Positions 16,398 through 25,483 of a stretch of 64,000 nucleotides of DNA are shown here, one piece after another. This stretch comes from G965232465 sp965276005. Its GTDB lineage: Bacteria > Pseudomonadota > Alphaproteobacteria > JAQWUY01. How positions within the stretch are numbered: the first letter of the stretch is position 1; each line of letters opens with the position of its first letter. Under the pieces are notes generated by a model. It was given only the letters and a program-made list of their open reading frames with translations. It did not search any database and was not told where the DNA came from. The stretch covers positions 2,728,001-2,792,000 of the forward strand of contig OZ254962.1 of assembly GCA_965276005.1 (NCBI GenBank), given 5' to 3'. Position numbers and translations under genes: made by a program.

Positions 16398-16880
16398 ATG
16401 CGTTATTCTAGATTTTTGGGCATCACCGCATTTTGTATTTTTGTCGATCAAGGGATTAAATACTATATGCGAAATGCCCTGCAATATGACACCATAGCGG
16501 TGTTTGATATATTGGGGATTCACTTCGATTTACGGTTGGCGTTTAACAAGGGGGTTGGGTTCTCTTTACTCAGCAGCAGCCAACAAACCCCGTTGATATT
16601 GTTATCGCTGTTGTTGATTCTGATTTTATTTGTTTGGTTAAAGCGGTGTCAGGATACGGGTACGGCGGTGGGGCTATCGCTGATGTTAGGCGGGGCGATA
16701 GGCAATGTTATCGATCGAGTGGTGCTCGGGGGTGTGGTCGATTTCTTGCGGTTTTATTATGCTACGACCGATACTGTATATGCGTTTCCCACTTTTAATG
16801 TCGCCGATATGTGTATTACTTTTGGGGTTGTGTGTATTTTATGGCAAGATATATTTGCAAAATTCCGTAAAAACCGTTAA
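16398..16880 (+). CDS. lspA: Lipoprotein signal peptidase (signal peptidase II)
   Basis: A 160-residue, four-helix inner-membrane aspartic protease that removes signal peptides from diacylglyceryl-modified prolipoproteins. Family boxes are all present: VDQGIKYY near residue 17, FNKGVGFSLL (N-x-G-x-AFS box) near 52, GGAIGNVIDRVVLGGVVDF carrying the first catalytic Asp, and FPTFNVADMCIT with the second. AAAAGGAC upstream supports the start. A client lipoprotein (bamF) follows downstream. Confidence 0.93.
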   Translation: MRYSRFLGITAFCIFVDQGIKYYMRNALQYDTIAVFDILGIHFDLRLAFNKGVGFSLLSSSQQTPLILLSLLLILILFVWLKRCQDTGTAVGLSLMLGGAIGNVIDRVVLGGVVDFLRFYYATTDTVYAFPTFNVADMCITFGVVCILWQDIFAKFRKNR

Positions 16881-16909
16881 TATAGCAAAGTTAATGTTTA
16901 TGGGTTGTT

Positions 16910-16969
16910 TAAAAGCGGTTGCAACCGCTGAGGGCTTTAGCCCCCCAGACTCAACAACAAGCCACAAAC
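16910..16969. repeat. Hairpin-rich intergenic repeat, short copy
   Basis: Contains GCGGTTGCAACCGC (16915-16928) and GGGCTTTAGCCC (16932-16943), then CAGACTCAACAACAAGCC and ACAAAC. The same ends occur at 25484-25640, where ~100 bp of extra hairpin sequence lies between GGCTTTAGCCC and AGACTCA. This copy looks internally deleted. It lies between lspA and bamF. Confidence 0.75.
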
Positions 16970-17039
16970 GAAAATCAACCAGTATAATAATGGAATCCTT
17001 ATGTGATGCGTTTAACATGTTAATAGGCAGGTTTTAAAA

Positions 17040-17534
17040 ATGAATATATTTACAAAACATATACAATCGGTTGTTGTCATCGCCATAGCGGTGGTGCTGG
17101 GGGGCTGTACCCAACGGATTATACCCGATGAGTTGGTATTGGTAAAGTATAATACTCTCGAGATGCCCGCTGAATTGGTGTTGCCTGAACCGAATAGGGA
17201 CGCTACGCACTTGGGTTATAAACCCGCCCGCAAAAAAGTTACCAATGTTGTCAAAGCGGATATAAAACCGCATACCCCCACCATGCACAACACAATCGGC
17301 AATGACGGTGTGTCGCTGCAATTGTTAAGTGTGTTGCAACTGTCATCGGTCGATATGAACATTGCCACTGTGTTACAGGAACCTATGGGTGAACGGGTGG
17401 TGGTGATTATCGACGAGGAAAAACAAAGACTAGCCAAAAACCTTGCCGACAACCTGCCTTTAAACAGCGGTGAAGTGCCTAAAATCCTTGCTAAGAAAAC
17501 CCGTGCGGGTGTCGATGAGCTGTTCGATGAGTGA
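17040..17534 (+). CDS. bamF: BamF/DUF3035-like outer-membrane lipoprotein
   Basis: 164 residues. Signal peptide with a lipobox (AVVLGGCTQ; lipidated Cys near residue 24), then PDELVLVKYNTLEMPAELVLPEPN, which matches the conserved N-terminal part of DUF3035. In alphaproteobacteria this lipoprotein is known as BamF, a subunit of the outer-membrane beta-barrel assembly machine. Position downstream of lspA is typical of the group. The C-terminus (LAKKTRAGVDELFDE) also fits the family. It overlaps pgi by 8 bp. Confidence 0.75.
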   Translation: MNIFTKHIQSVVVIAIAVVLGGCTQRIIPDELVLVKYNTLEMPAELVLPEPNRDATHLGYKPARKKVTNVVKADIKPHTPTMHNTIGNDGVSLQLLSVLQLSSVDMNIATVLQEPMGERVVVIIDEEKQRLAKNLADNLPLNSGEVPKILAKKTRAGVDELFDE

Positions 17535-18822
17535 TATGTTTTATACACAGCACCATATACACTGTTTTAGCGACACAGTCACATGCGGTCTGGGTACGGA
17601 TGTGTTCGACACCTATATGCATAGCCTTGAAAATGCTCAAAAGATGATAAAATCTGATGTGGCAAACAACCTGCCCTATGTGGCTTTGCCCGCCCAATTG
17701 GACGATTTACAAGACTTGCAACAGGTGGTCGATCGCTATCGCCATTTTAACGATGTGGTTATCTTTGGTACGGGCGGGTCGTCTTTGGGGGCGGAAAGCC
17801 TGCAACAAATTGCCGCTATTACCAACCAAAATACCGATATGCCGAAATTGCATATTATCACCAACATCGACCCGTATACATACAACAACCGCTTTGAAAA
17901 AATGGACTTTGCCCGCACCGGGTTTATTGTTATTTCCAAATCGGGGGGGACTGTCGAAACGGTGATGCAGTTTTTAACCATAGTGCCCAGTTTACGCCAA
18001 CATATAGGGGAGGGCGATTTTAAAAACTGTGTCACTTTTATTTGTCAACCGGGGGACAGCCCGTTGCGGACTCTGGCGAAAAAACACCACATTCCCGTAC
18101 TTACCCACGACCCGCACTTGGGGGGACGATATAGTGTGTTTTCGCTGGTCGGGGTGTTGCCGGCGTTGTTGGTGGGTTTGTCCGCATCAGAGTTTCGGCA
18201 CGGGGCAAATACGGTGTTACAACACACTTTAACCCGCCCCATCGATGAGTCGTATGCCGCCATTGGGGCGGCGGTGCAAATGGGGCTTTATAAACACAAA
18301 TCGGTAACATCGTCTGTGTTGTTGGCGTATTCGGATCGGTTGGGGTCATTGGCACGGTGGTGGCGGCAACTGTGGGCGGAGAGTCTGGGCAAAGACGGAC
18401 AGGGGACTTCGCCTATTTACGGCATGGGACCGGTCGACCAACACAGCCAATTACAGCTGTGGCTAGACGGTCCCCGGGACAAATTTTTCACCGTATTAAA
18501 CACCGAACAAGACATACAAACCCCGCCTATCGATGATCCGTTTTTAGCGGACATGGGAATCGAATACATGCAGGGGCGGTCGCTAGCCGATTTAATGCGG
18601 GGCTGTTGCTTGGCAACCTATGACACTTTGGTTGCCAGTGGCTGTCCGACCCGTATGATAACCCTAAAAACCGTAGATGTGGCGACGATGGGGGCGGTGA
18701 TGATGCACTATATTTTGGAAACTGTGTTTTCCGCCCATATCTTGGGGGTAAACCCATTTGACCAACCGGCGGTAGAACATGGCAAAACGCTAACCAAACA
18801 GTATTTGGTGGATATGATATGA
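17527..18822 (+). CDS. pgi: Glucose-6-phosphate isomerase
   Basis: About 431 residues from ATG 17527 (MSDMFYTQHH); an ATG nine bases later is possible. It interconverts glucose 6-phosphate and fructose 6-phosphate. Motifs: VVIFGTGGSSLGAESLQ and VISKSGGTVETV (sugar-phosphate binding SIS fold), DPHLGGRYSVFSLVG (family GGRYS signature) and WAESLGKDGQGTSP (ESxGK catalytic glutamate region). It is the shorter bacterial form, not the ~550-residue enteric type. The start overlaps bamF and the stop overlaps mutL (ATGA), so the three genes are read as one unit. Confidence 0.93.
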   Translation: MSDMFYTQHHIHCFSDTVTCGLGTDVFDTYMHSLENAQKMIKSDVANNLPYVALPAQLDDLQDLQQVVDRYRHFNDVVIFGTGGSSLGAESLQQIAAITNQNTDMPKLHIITNIDPYTYNNRFEKMDFARTGFIVISKSGGTVETVMQFLTIVPSLRQHIGEGDFKNCVTFICQPGDSPLRTLAKKHHIPVLTHDPHLGGRYSVFSLVGVLPALLVGLSASEFRHGANTVLQHTLTRPIDESYAAIGAAVQMGLYKHKSVTSSVLLAYSDRLGSLARWWRQLWAESLGKDGQGTSPIYGMGPVDQHSQLQLWLDGPRDKFFTVLNTEQDIQTPPIDDPFLADMGIEYMQGRSLADLMRGCCLATYDTLVASGCPTRMITLKTVDVATMGAVMMHYILETVFSAHILGVNPFDQPAVEHGKTLTKQYLVDMI

Positions 18823-20627
18823 CGATTCGACAACTGCCTTTAAATCTGGTGAATCAAATAAAAGCCGGCGAAGTTATCGACCGTCCTGCTGGGGCGGTAA
18901 AAGAATTGCTGGAAAATGCCATCGATGCCGGGGCAACCCACATCGATATTGTGATTCGAGAGGGCGGTAAAAATCTGATACGGGTGATAGATAATGGCTG
19001 TGGTATGAACGCCTCTGATGTGGCGTTATCGGTGAAACGCCACGCCACTTCGAAGTTGCCAGATGACGATTTACACTTTATATCGACTATGGGCTTTCGA
19101 GGTGAGGCATTGCCCAGTATCGGGGCGATAGCCCGCTTAAAAATCGTTTCTAGAACAGAAACCTGCGATACTGCCCATGCTATCACTGTCGACGGCGGTA
19201 TAAGTGGTGCGGTAAAACCCTGTGCCGGTGAGGTCGGCACCACTGTAGAAATTCGGGATATGTTTTTTGCCACCCCCGCCCGCTTAAAGTTTTTACGGGC
19301 AACTCGTACCGAATCCACTGCTATTTTGGATATAGTTCGCAGGTTGTGTTTGGCACACAGCGGCATACGGTTTACTTTGACCGATGACGGGCGGGAAAAA
19401 CTGGATTTATTGGCAAGCGAAGACAGCGATGCCCAATTGCAACGGATCGATAAGGTAATGGGTAACAGCTTTGCCAAAAACTGTATGCGGATCGATTTTC
19501 AAAAACACAGTGGTGATACCCGTGTGCACTTAAAAGGCTTTGTCTCTTTGCCCACCCTGCATCACAACACAGCGGTAAAACAATTTATGTTTGTCAATGG
19601 CCGCAGCATTCGGGATAAACAGATCTTGGGGGCTATTCGAGCGGGGATGAACGATGTGGTGCCAAACGGTCGCCATTGCTATGCGTGTTTGTTTATCTAC
19701 ACGCCGCCCAGATTTACCGATGTCAATGTCCATCCCAGCAAAGCAGAAGTCCGTTTCCAAGATGCCGGCTTGGTGCGGTCGCTGATTGTATCAGCACTGA
19801 GAGAGGCGGTGGCAACACACGGACAACAAACCAGCGGTACTTTGGCGGATACAGCCGTTGCCATGTTGCAAAAAAATAGACATGTGCCAACAGGTACGAA
19901 CACATTACAAGAACCGCAGTATGCCTATACCGCCCCCCGCCCCAGTCAAACTATGGTGCAAGCGGTGATGGACTCGTATGCCCCACAAGGTCAATCTCAC
20001 ACCCCGATGGCGGATTTACCCGCCCCCGCAAATACGGACGAACATATCGTATACCCACTAGGGGTGGCAAAAACCCAGCTGCATAAAAACTATATTATCA
20101 GCCAAACGGAAACTGGTATGATAATTGTCGATGCCCATGCCGCCCACGAACGCATCGTATATGAAAAACTCAAAGCCGCCCATACACAAAAAGTGGCAGG
20201 ACAAATGTTGCTGGAACCAGAGTTGGTAACCATCGGTGAATCCGAAGTGGTGACGATAATGGCGATTGCTGATGACTTGCAACACATGGGGTTAAGAATC
20301 GACCCCTTCGGCGACGACACCATCGCTGTGCGGGAAACCCCCGCTTTACTAGGCAATATAAGTGCCGATACCCTGATACGGGACATAGTAGGCGAGCTGA
20401 TGGACACCCGCACCGCCACAGACCTACAAAAACGCTTAGATAGGGTATGTGCCACTATGGCATGCCACAACTCTGTCCGTAGCGGCAGGGTGTTAAACAC
20501 CGCTGAGATGGATGCGTTACTACGGCAAATGGAACAAACTCTTAACAGCGGACAATGCAACCACGGTCGCCCCACATATCTAGAATTGTCGTTGCAAGAC
20601 ATCGAAAATTTGTTTAATCGCAGCTGA
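18819..20627 (+). CDS. mutL: DNA mismatch repair protein MutL
   Basis: 602 residues. N-terminal GHKL ATPase: IKAGEVIDRPAGAVKELLEN, DNGCGM, HATSKL, TMGFRGEALPSI. Then the transducer region with FVNGRSI and DVNVHPSKAEVRF. A variable Pro/Gln-rich linker covers about 330-405. The C-terminal dimerisation/endonuclease domain starts about 415. The metal-site motif reads DAHAAHERIVYE, so the Gln of the usual DQHAxxExxxxE is Ala while the His and Glu residues are kept. CNHGRPT takes the place of CPHGRPT. An endonuclease-type MutL fits the alphaproteobacterial pattern, where Dam-directed repair is absent. Coupled to pgi by an ATGA overlap. Confidence 0.92.
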   Translation: MTIRQLPLNLVNQIKAGEVIDRPAGAVKELLENAIDAGATHIDIVIREGGKNLIRVIDNGCGMNASDVALSVKRHATSKLPDDDLHFISTMGFRGEALPSIGAIARLKIVSRTETCDTAHAITVDGGISGAVKPCAGEVGTTVEIRDMFFATPARLKFLRATRTESTAILDIVRRLCLAHSGIRFTLTDDGREKLDLLASEDSDAQLQRIDKVMGNSFAKNCMRIDFQKHSGDTRVHLKGFVSLPTLHHNTAVKQFMFVNGRSIRDKQILGAIRAGMNDVVPNGRHCYACLFIYTPPRFTDVNVHPSKAEVRFQDAGLVRSLIVSALREAVATHGQQTSGTLADTAVAMLQKNRHVPTGTNTLQEPQYAYTAPRPSQTMVQAVMDSYAPQGQSHTPMADLPAPANTDEHIVYPLGVAKTQLHKNYIISQTETGMIIVDAHAAHERIVYEKLKAAHTQKVAGQMLLEPELVTIGESEVVTIMAIADDLQHMGLRIDPFGDDTIAVRETPALLGNISADTLIRDIVGELMDTRTATDLQKRLDRVCATMACHNSVRSGRVLNTAEMDALLRQMEQTLNSGQCNHGRPTYLELSLQDIENLFNRS

Positions 20628-20661
20628 AATAGCACATGGATTTATAAAACAATATAAAAAA

Positions 20662-20692
20662 ACTTTTCAAAAAGTATTTTTTATGGTACTAT
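20662..20692 (+). promoter_or_regulatory. Promoter/operator of toxin-antitoxin pair
   Basis: Palindrome ACTTTT-CA-AAAAGT (20662-20675) overlaps a -35 TTTTCA (20664-20669); TACTAT (20687-20692) follows after 17 bp. A palindrome on the -35 is the expected place for autorepression by antitoxin. Confidence 0.5.
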
Positions 20693-20733
20693 ATTTTGGT
20701 GTATTGTTTTGTTTATGTAAGGAGGAACACACC

Positions 20734-20982
20734 ATGATACAAAGTATTTTAACCGATGGCGTGGTTGGTATTTCTAAATTGAAGTCCAACCCACAGCAAG
20801 TTATGGCGGATGCCAACGGACAGCCTGTGGCGGTTTTAAGCCGTAATAAGCCGGTATTTTATGCGGTGCCTGCGGCGTATTATGAGCGGTTAATGGAACG
20901 GTTGGAGGATGCAGACTTGATGCAAATCGTCAGGGACCGCCAAAACGAGTCTACCGTTAAGGTAAAGTTGGATGAGCTATGA
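20734..20982 (+). CDS. Type II antitoxin, Phd/YefM (RelB/StbD-like)
   Basis: 82 residues starting MIQSILTDGVVGISKLKSNP, with a perfect AAGGAGG 9 bp upstream. The pattern VGISKLKSNPQQVMADANGQPVAVLSRNKPVFYAVPAAYYERL (read in short blocks) matches the Phd/YefM fold: DNA-binding N-terminus, then a toxin-wrapping acidic C-terminus (MERLEDADLMQIV). It should neutralise the RelE-like toxin encoded next and repress the shared promoter. It overlaps the toxin start by 11 bp. Confidence 0.85.
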   Translation: MIQSILTDGVVGISKLKSNPQQVMADANGQPVAVLSRNKPVFYAVPAAYYERLMERLEDADLMQIVRDRQNESTVKVKLDEL

Positions 20983-21262
20983 TTTAGAGTATAAAAAAAC
21001 TGCCCTAAAAGAATGGCACAAATTGGATAATAGTATCAAACAACAATTCAAGAAAAAGCTTGCAAGTATTTTACAGCATCCTCATGTACCGGCGAATAGG
21101 CTGTCGGGATTCGAGGAGTCTTCTGTGTATAAGATTAAACTAAAGCGTTCTGCGTATCGCCTTGTGTATCGGGTGTGTGATAACACAGTGGTTGTTACGG
21201 TCGTTGCGGTGGGCAAACGGGATAAAAACTGGGTGTACAAAAAAGCATTTCAAAGAGTATAA
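20972..21262 (+). CDS. RelE/ParE-family toxin (StbE-like)
   Basis: 96 residues, MSYDLEYKKTALKEWHKLD ... RLSGFEESSVYKIKLKRSAYRLVYRV ... VVAVGKRDKNWVYKKA. This is the RelE fold with the basic, Arg/Lys-rich surface and the YRLVYRV strand typical of ribosome-dependent mRNA interferases. The antitoxin is encoded just upstream with an 11-bp overlap. It may be a chromosomal stability or stress module. It sits between mutL and an unrelated GST gene. Confidence 0.88.
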   Translation: MSYDLEYKKTALKEWHKLDNSIKQQFKKKLASILQHPHVPANRLSGFEESSVYKIKLKRSAYRLVYRVCDNTVVVTVVAVGKRDKNWVYKKAFQRV

Positions 21263-21312
21263 TATTGTTCGGGTGGGTGTAAGATATGGCGTGTACATTT
21301 TTACTTGATGGC

Positions 21313-21341
21313 TTGAATTTCGCCACATAGTGCTATATAGT
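21313..21341 (+). promoter_or_regulatory. GST gene promoter, predicted leaderless
   Basis: TTGAAT (21313-21318), 17 bp, TATAGT (21336-21341), then 7 nt to the ATG at 21349. Confidence 0.5.
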
Positions 21342-21348
21342 GGCGAGT

Positions 21349-22008
21349 ATGTTTGAAAATGCTGTTTTATATCATTCTGTTATCGATGCTAGGTGTCGTT
21401 TTATACGGGTGTTTTTGGCACTCAAAGGCATCGATTTTAGCTTGTCCGCCCACGAAGATTGGCAGACATCTGCCGATGTATTTGCTTTAAATCCCGCCCG
21501 TAGTCTGCCGATTATGCAGTGCAAAAATGCCACCATTGTTGGGGCGGTGCCGATTGTCGAGACGGTGGAAGAAAACTTTTCGGTTGGTCGTATATTTGGG
21601 GCGACAATGGCGGAACGGGCAGAAAATCGCCGCTTGCTGGAGTGGTTTTTTTATAAGTTCGAAACGGAAGTATATACGCCTATTATCGATGTACGCTATT
21701 ATAAAACCCATACCAATATCAGCACCTTAAACAGGGCGAGAAAAAACATGCGGATTCATTTTCGCTATGTGACCAGCTTGCTAGAAAACCGTATTTGCCT
21801 AAATACGGAACACCCGGGGGTTGCGGATTATTGTGCGGGGGCGTATATATCGTCGCTTGATTATTTTTCTGAAATTGCTTGGAAATCGTATCCGCAAATA
21901 AAAGAGTGGTACCAATTGATAAAATGCCAACCGTGTTTTTGCCCTATACTGGAAAATCGTGTGGTGTTTCACATGCCGCCGCCGCATTATGCACAGGTGG
22001 ATTTTTAA
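21349..22008 (+). CDS. Glutathione S-transferase family protein
   Basis: About 219 residues from ATG 21349; a GTG nine bases earlier overlaps the -10 box. N-terminal thioredoxin-like domain: VLYHSVIDARCRFIRVFLALKGIDF, NPARSLPIM (cis-Pro loop) and PIVETVEENF (the usual ES/T glutathione contact). The C-terminal helical domain from ~90 contains LEWFFYKFETEV and HPGVADYCAGAYISSLDY, the usual N-capping region. This is an alphaproteobacterial GST of unknown substrate. It abuts the next gene directly (stop then ATG). Confidence 0.75.
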   Translation: MFENAVLYHSVIDARCRFIRVFLALKGIDFSLSAHEDWQTSADVFALNPARSLPIMQCKNATIVGAVPIVETVEENFSVGRIFGATMAERAENRRLLEWFFYKFETEVYTPIIDVRYYKTHTNISTLNRARKNMRIHFRYVTSLLENRICLNTEHPGVADYCAGAYISSLDYFSEIAWKSYPQIKEWYQLIKCQPCFCPILENRVVFHMPPPHYAQVDF

Positions 22009-22896
22009 ATGCCAAATGTATTATTGTGCTTTGGGGCGGGATTTAGCGGGCTTGAAATTCTACGGCACGCAAAAAATAAAGGTTTTCGAGTGATTGGCTG
22101 TGTGCGAAGTGGCGACAAAGCCGTCCACTTGTCGGCTATAACAGGCATGCCTATACTGGCTTTTGATGCCCTCGATATACGGCAGATAAATCCCACCCAT
22201 ATTGTGCATACGGTGCCTACAAATGGACAAATACAGGGGGCTAGCGATGCGGTGTATGACCGCTATGCGGATACTATTCAAAACTTGCCTGCTGTACGGT
22301 GGTTGGGATATGTGTCGACAACCGGGGTATACGGCAACACAAATGGCGATTGGGTCGATGAAACCTATCCGCTAAACCCGTCTGGCAAACGGGCAAAGTC
22401 CCGAGTGGCGGTGGAAAAGTTATGGCGGGCTTTACACCCTCACACCCATATATTTCGCTTGCCGGGGATTTATGGATCGGGGCGTTCTGCCTTAGACAGA
22501 GTGCAACAGCCCAACGCCCGAGCCGTACATAAACCCCATCAATATTTTGGCAGAATCCACATATACGATATTGCCCAAACAGTGGTTGCCAGTATGGGCA
22601 ATCCCAACCCGCAATCCGTATACAATGTGGTCGATGACATGCCCTGCGATGGGGTACAAGTGCTGCAATATGCCTGTGCTTTACTACAACGACCGATGAT
22701 ACCGATTGTCGACTATGACAAAGCAGACCTGTCCCCTATGGCTGGTAGTTTTTATGCGGACAGCAGGCGGGTAAAAAACGACAAAATTAAGACTGAATTG
22801 GGCGTTTGCTTGCAATATCCAGATTACAAAAGCGGATTAAATGCGATTTTTCAACAAAAACTGTCCAAAAAAACTTGCCAATTAGCGGATTTTTAG
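22009..22896 (+). CDS. NAD(P)-binding epimerase/dehydratase-like protein
   Basis: 295 residues of the atypical/extended SDR fold (YeeZ-like). N-terminal Rossmann motif LLCFGAGFSGLEIL, then YVSTTGVYGNTNGDWVDE, where the ST-Y segment is the SDR active site, and IFRLPGIYGSGRSALDRV as the substrate loop typical of sugar-nucleotide epimerase relatives. The exact reaction is unknown. It follows the GST gene with no gap, so the two are probably co-transcribed. Confidence 0.75.
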   Translation: MPNVLLCFGAGFSGLEILRHAKNKGFRVIGCVRSGDKAVHLSAITGMPILAFDALDIRQINPTHIVHTVPTNGQIQGASDAVYDRYADTIQNLPAVRWLGYVSTTGVYGNTNGDWVDETYPLNPSGKRAKSRVAVEKLWRALHPHTHIFRLPGIYGSGRSALDRVQQPNARAVHKPHQYFGRIHIYDIAQTVVASMGNPNPQSVYNVVDDMPCDGVQVLQYACALLQRPMIPIVDYDKADLSPMAGSFYADSRRVKNDKIKTELGVCLQYPDYKSGLNAIFQQKLSKKTCQLADF

Positions 22897-22946
22897 TATT
22901 ATGTACTCTGATGTACCTTTTAAATACATGGGAATGATATGATACT

Positions 22947-24869
22947 ATGATTGCTATTTCTTTGCCCGATGGGTCGGTTAGGCATTTTGACAGTCCTGTA
23001 ACCGGGGGGGATATTGCCGCTGATATAGGGGCGGGTTTGTTAAAGTCCGCATTGGCGTTTACGGTCGATGGGGTTTTGTACGACCTGTCGCATATGGTGG
23101 ATACGGATGCCAGTGTGTCTGTTATCACCCGTCAAAGCGATGTGGGCTTGGACATTTTGCGACACGATTGTGCCCATGTGCTGGCAGAGGCGGTACAAGC
23201 CCTGTATCCCGGTACGCAAATTACTTTTGGACCCAGTATCGACAATGGTTTTTACTATGATTTTTATCGGGAGACGCCGTTTTCTACCAACGACTTTGAA
23301 AAAATTGAACAGAAAATGCACGCTATTATCAAGCGAGACGCCCCGTTCGAAAGACAGGTATGGCAACGGGCAGATGCCCATCGGTATTTTTTCGACAAGG
23401 GCGAAATATTTAAGGCGGAACATGTGCTCACTTTGCCGGAGGATGTGGAAATTTCTGTGTATAGGCAAGGGGAGTGGCTCGATTTGTGTCGGGGGGTACA
23501 CGCCCCATCGACCGGTTATATTGGCAATGGGTTTAAATTGATGAAGCTGGCGGGGGCGTATTGGCGGGGCGATGCCAACAATCCGCAACTGCAGCGCATA
23601 TATGGGACTTGTTGGCGGGATAAAAAGGAATTAAATGCGTACTTAACCCGCTTAGCAGAAGCGGAAAAGCGGGATCACCGCCGTTTGGGACGGGAAATGA
23701 ACTTGTTTCACATGCAAGAACAGGCGGTGGGCAATGTGTTTTGGCACCCAAAGGGCTGGGCATTGTATCGGTCTGTGGAAAGATATATCCGCCGCCGCCA
23801 GTTTAAAAATGGCTACCAAGAAGTGCGTACACCGCAAATGTTGGATCGTTCCCTGTGGGAAAAATCCGGACACTGGGAAAAATTTCACGAGGCGATGTTT
23901 ACCCTAGAAGCCGATCGCACGATGGCGATTAAGCCTATGAATTGTCCGTGTCATGTGGAAATATTTAAACAGGGGCAAATATCGTATAAAGCGTTGCCGT
24001 TACGGATGGCAGAATTCGGGTGTTGCCATCGCAACGAACCCAGCGGATCGTTACACGGTATTATGCGGGTACGGGCGTTTACGCAAGACGATGCCCATAT
24101 CTTTTGTCGGCAACAAGACATTGTGACGGAAACCAAACACTTTTGTGATTTGTTGCAATCGGTGTATCAAGATTTTGGCTTCGAGGAAGTGTTGGTAAAA
24201 TTTTCGGATCGCCCCGAAGTACGAGTGGGATCTGATGAAACTTGGGACAAGGCAGAAAACGCCCTCATCGATGCCACGCAAAGAGCCGGCTTGACATGGG
24301 AATTAAACCAAGGGGAAGGGGCGTTTTACGGTCCTAAATTGGAATTTACTCTCATCGATGCCATCGGTCGCCATTGGCAGTGTGGCACTTTGCAGGTGGA
24401 TTTTGTCTTGCCGGAGCGGCTCGATGCCACTTATATTGGTGAAGACAATACACCACACCGTCCAGTGATGTTGCACCGTGCCATATTGGGGTCATTCGAA
24501 CGGTTTATCGGTATTTTAATCGAAAATTATGAGGGCAAGCTCCCCGTGTGGCTTGCCCCTACGCAAGTGGCTTTGTGTACCATTACCGATGCGGCGATCC
24601 CCTATGCCCTAGAAGTGGAAAAAATTCTTAAAGCTAGGAGTATACGGGTCGATATGGATACCCGCAGTGAAAAAATTAACTACAAGGTACGGGATCACAG
24701 CCTACGGCGTACCCCTGTACAGTTTATCGTTGGGGCTAGGGAAGCGGAGAATCGTACTATTGCTGTGCGCCGCTTAGGCACCCAAAAACAACAGTTTATG
24801 TCCCTTGACGAGGCGGTGGAAACGCTCACTTATGAAGCCTTAGCACCGGATGTAAAACGCACACTTTAA
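22947..24869 (+). CDS. thrS: Threonyl-tRNA synthetase
   Basis: 640 residues, normal length. Domains in order: TGS (1-60, PDGSVRHFDSPVTGGDIA), editing domain with HDCAHVLAEA (H-x3-H) and the C/H zinc-like pair further on, class II catalytic core (motif 2 with FGCCHRNEPSGSLHGIMRVRAF in two blocks; zinc-ligand Cys in MNCPCHVEIF), and anticodon-binding domain from ~540 (VALCTITDAAIPYA ... YKVRDHSLRRTP). It attaches threonine to tRNA-Thr. infC follows 23 bp downstream, the common thrS-infC arrangement. Confidence 0.95.
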   Translation: MIAISLPDGSVRHFDSPVTGGDIAADIGAGLLKSALAFTVDGVLYDLSHMVDTDASVSVITRQSDVGLDILRHDCAHVLAEAVQALYPGTQITFGPSIDNGFYYDFYRETPFSTNDFEKIEQKMHAIIKRDAPFERQVWQRADAHRYFFDKGEIFKAEHVLTLPEDVEISVYRQGEWLDLCRGVHAPSTGYIGNGFKLMKLAGAYWRGDANNPQLQRIYGTCWRDKKELNAYLTRLAEAEKRDHRRLGREMNLFHMQEQAVGNVFWHPKGWALYRSVERYIRRRQFKNGYQEVRTPQMLDRSLWEKSGHWEKFHEAMFTLEADRTMAIKPMNCPCHVEIFKQGQISYKALPLRMAEFGCCHRNEPSGSLHGIMRVRAFTQDDAHIFCRQQDIVTETKHFCDLLQSVYQDFGFEEVLVKFSDRPEVRVGSDETWDKAENALIDATQRAGLTWELNQGEGAFYGPKLEFTLIDAIGRHWQCGTLQVDFVLPERLDATYIGEDNTPHRPVMLHRAILGSFERFIGILIENYEGKLPVWLAPTQVALCTITDAAIPYALEVEKILKARSIRVDMDTRSEKINYKVRDHSLRRTPVQFIVGAREAENRTIAVRRLGTQKQQFMSLDEAVETLTYEALAPDVKRTL

Positions 24870-24892
24870 GCACATTTTTAAGGAGAAGACTC

Positions 24893-25438
24893 ATCAAAAA
24901 CCAAGACATACGACCGCAAAAAGAAACGGGACCCCGTATTAACCAACACATCGACGCCAAAAAAGTACGGCTGATTGATAACACGGGAACAAATTTAGGC
25001 ATTATACCCCTGAAAAAAGCCCAACAAATTGCCGATGAGGCGGGGCTCGATCTGGTGGAAATTTCCCCAAATGCCACCCCCCCTGTGGCAAAGGTCATCG
25101 ATTACGGCAAATACCGATATGAAATGCAAAAAAAAGCCTCAGAAGCCCGCAAAAGACAAAAAACCATCGACATCAAAGAAGTCAAATTCCGCCCCAATAC
25201 GGACGAAAACGACTTCAATATTAAGATGCGTAATGTCCATAAATTTTTAAATCAAGGCAACAAAGTAAAAATCACTTTGCGATTCCGTGGACGGGAAATG
25301 GCACACCAGCAACTGGGCATGCAAATTATGGAACGGGTGCTAGAAGCCGTAGAGGGCATGGCAAAAGCCGACAACACCCCCAGCATGGAAGGGCGACAAG
25401 CCACCATGATGTTATCGCCTGTGGCGGACAAAAAGTAA
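24893..25438 (+). CDS. infC: Translation initiation factor IF-3, AUC start codon
   Basis: 181 residues when read from ATC at 24893: IKNQDIRPQKETGPRINQHI then KVRLIDNTGTNLGIIPL, the full IF-3 N-domain, followed by the linker (YGKYRYEMQKKASEARKRQK) and the C-domain (IKEVKFRPNTDENDFNIKM, KVKITLRFRGREMAHQQLG). No ATG, GTG or TTG exists in frame at the family's expected N-terminus; a GTG at 25055 would remove ~54 conserved residues. AGGAG lies 7 bp before the ATC. A rare start codon is the known way IF-3 controls its own translation (AUU in E. coli), so the AUC is probably regulatory. Neither rpmI nor rplT follows. Confidence 0.9.
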   Translation: MKNQDIRPQKETGPRINQHIDAKKVRLIDNTGTNLGIIPLKKAQQIADEAGLDLVEISPNATPPVAKVIDYGKYRYEMQKKASEARKRQKTIDIKEVKFRPNTDENDFNIKMRNVHKFLNQGNKVKITLRFRGREMAHQQLGMQIMERVLEAVEGMAKADNTPSMEGRQATMMLSPVADKK

Positions 25439-25483
25439 TCGTACGATATGGCGTATGGCATATAAAATGATTGCGTGTATGGA

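Noticed and set aside
23003..23010. Runs of 6-7 G in thrS, pgi and elsewhere as further phase switches
   Set aside because: They lie in frame in essential genes and are much shorter than the 15-17 tracts; such lengths are expected from Gly/Pro codons here.
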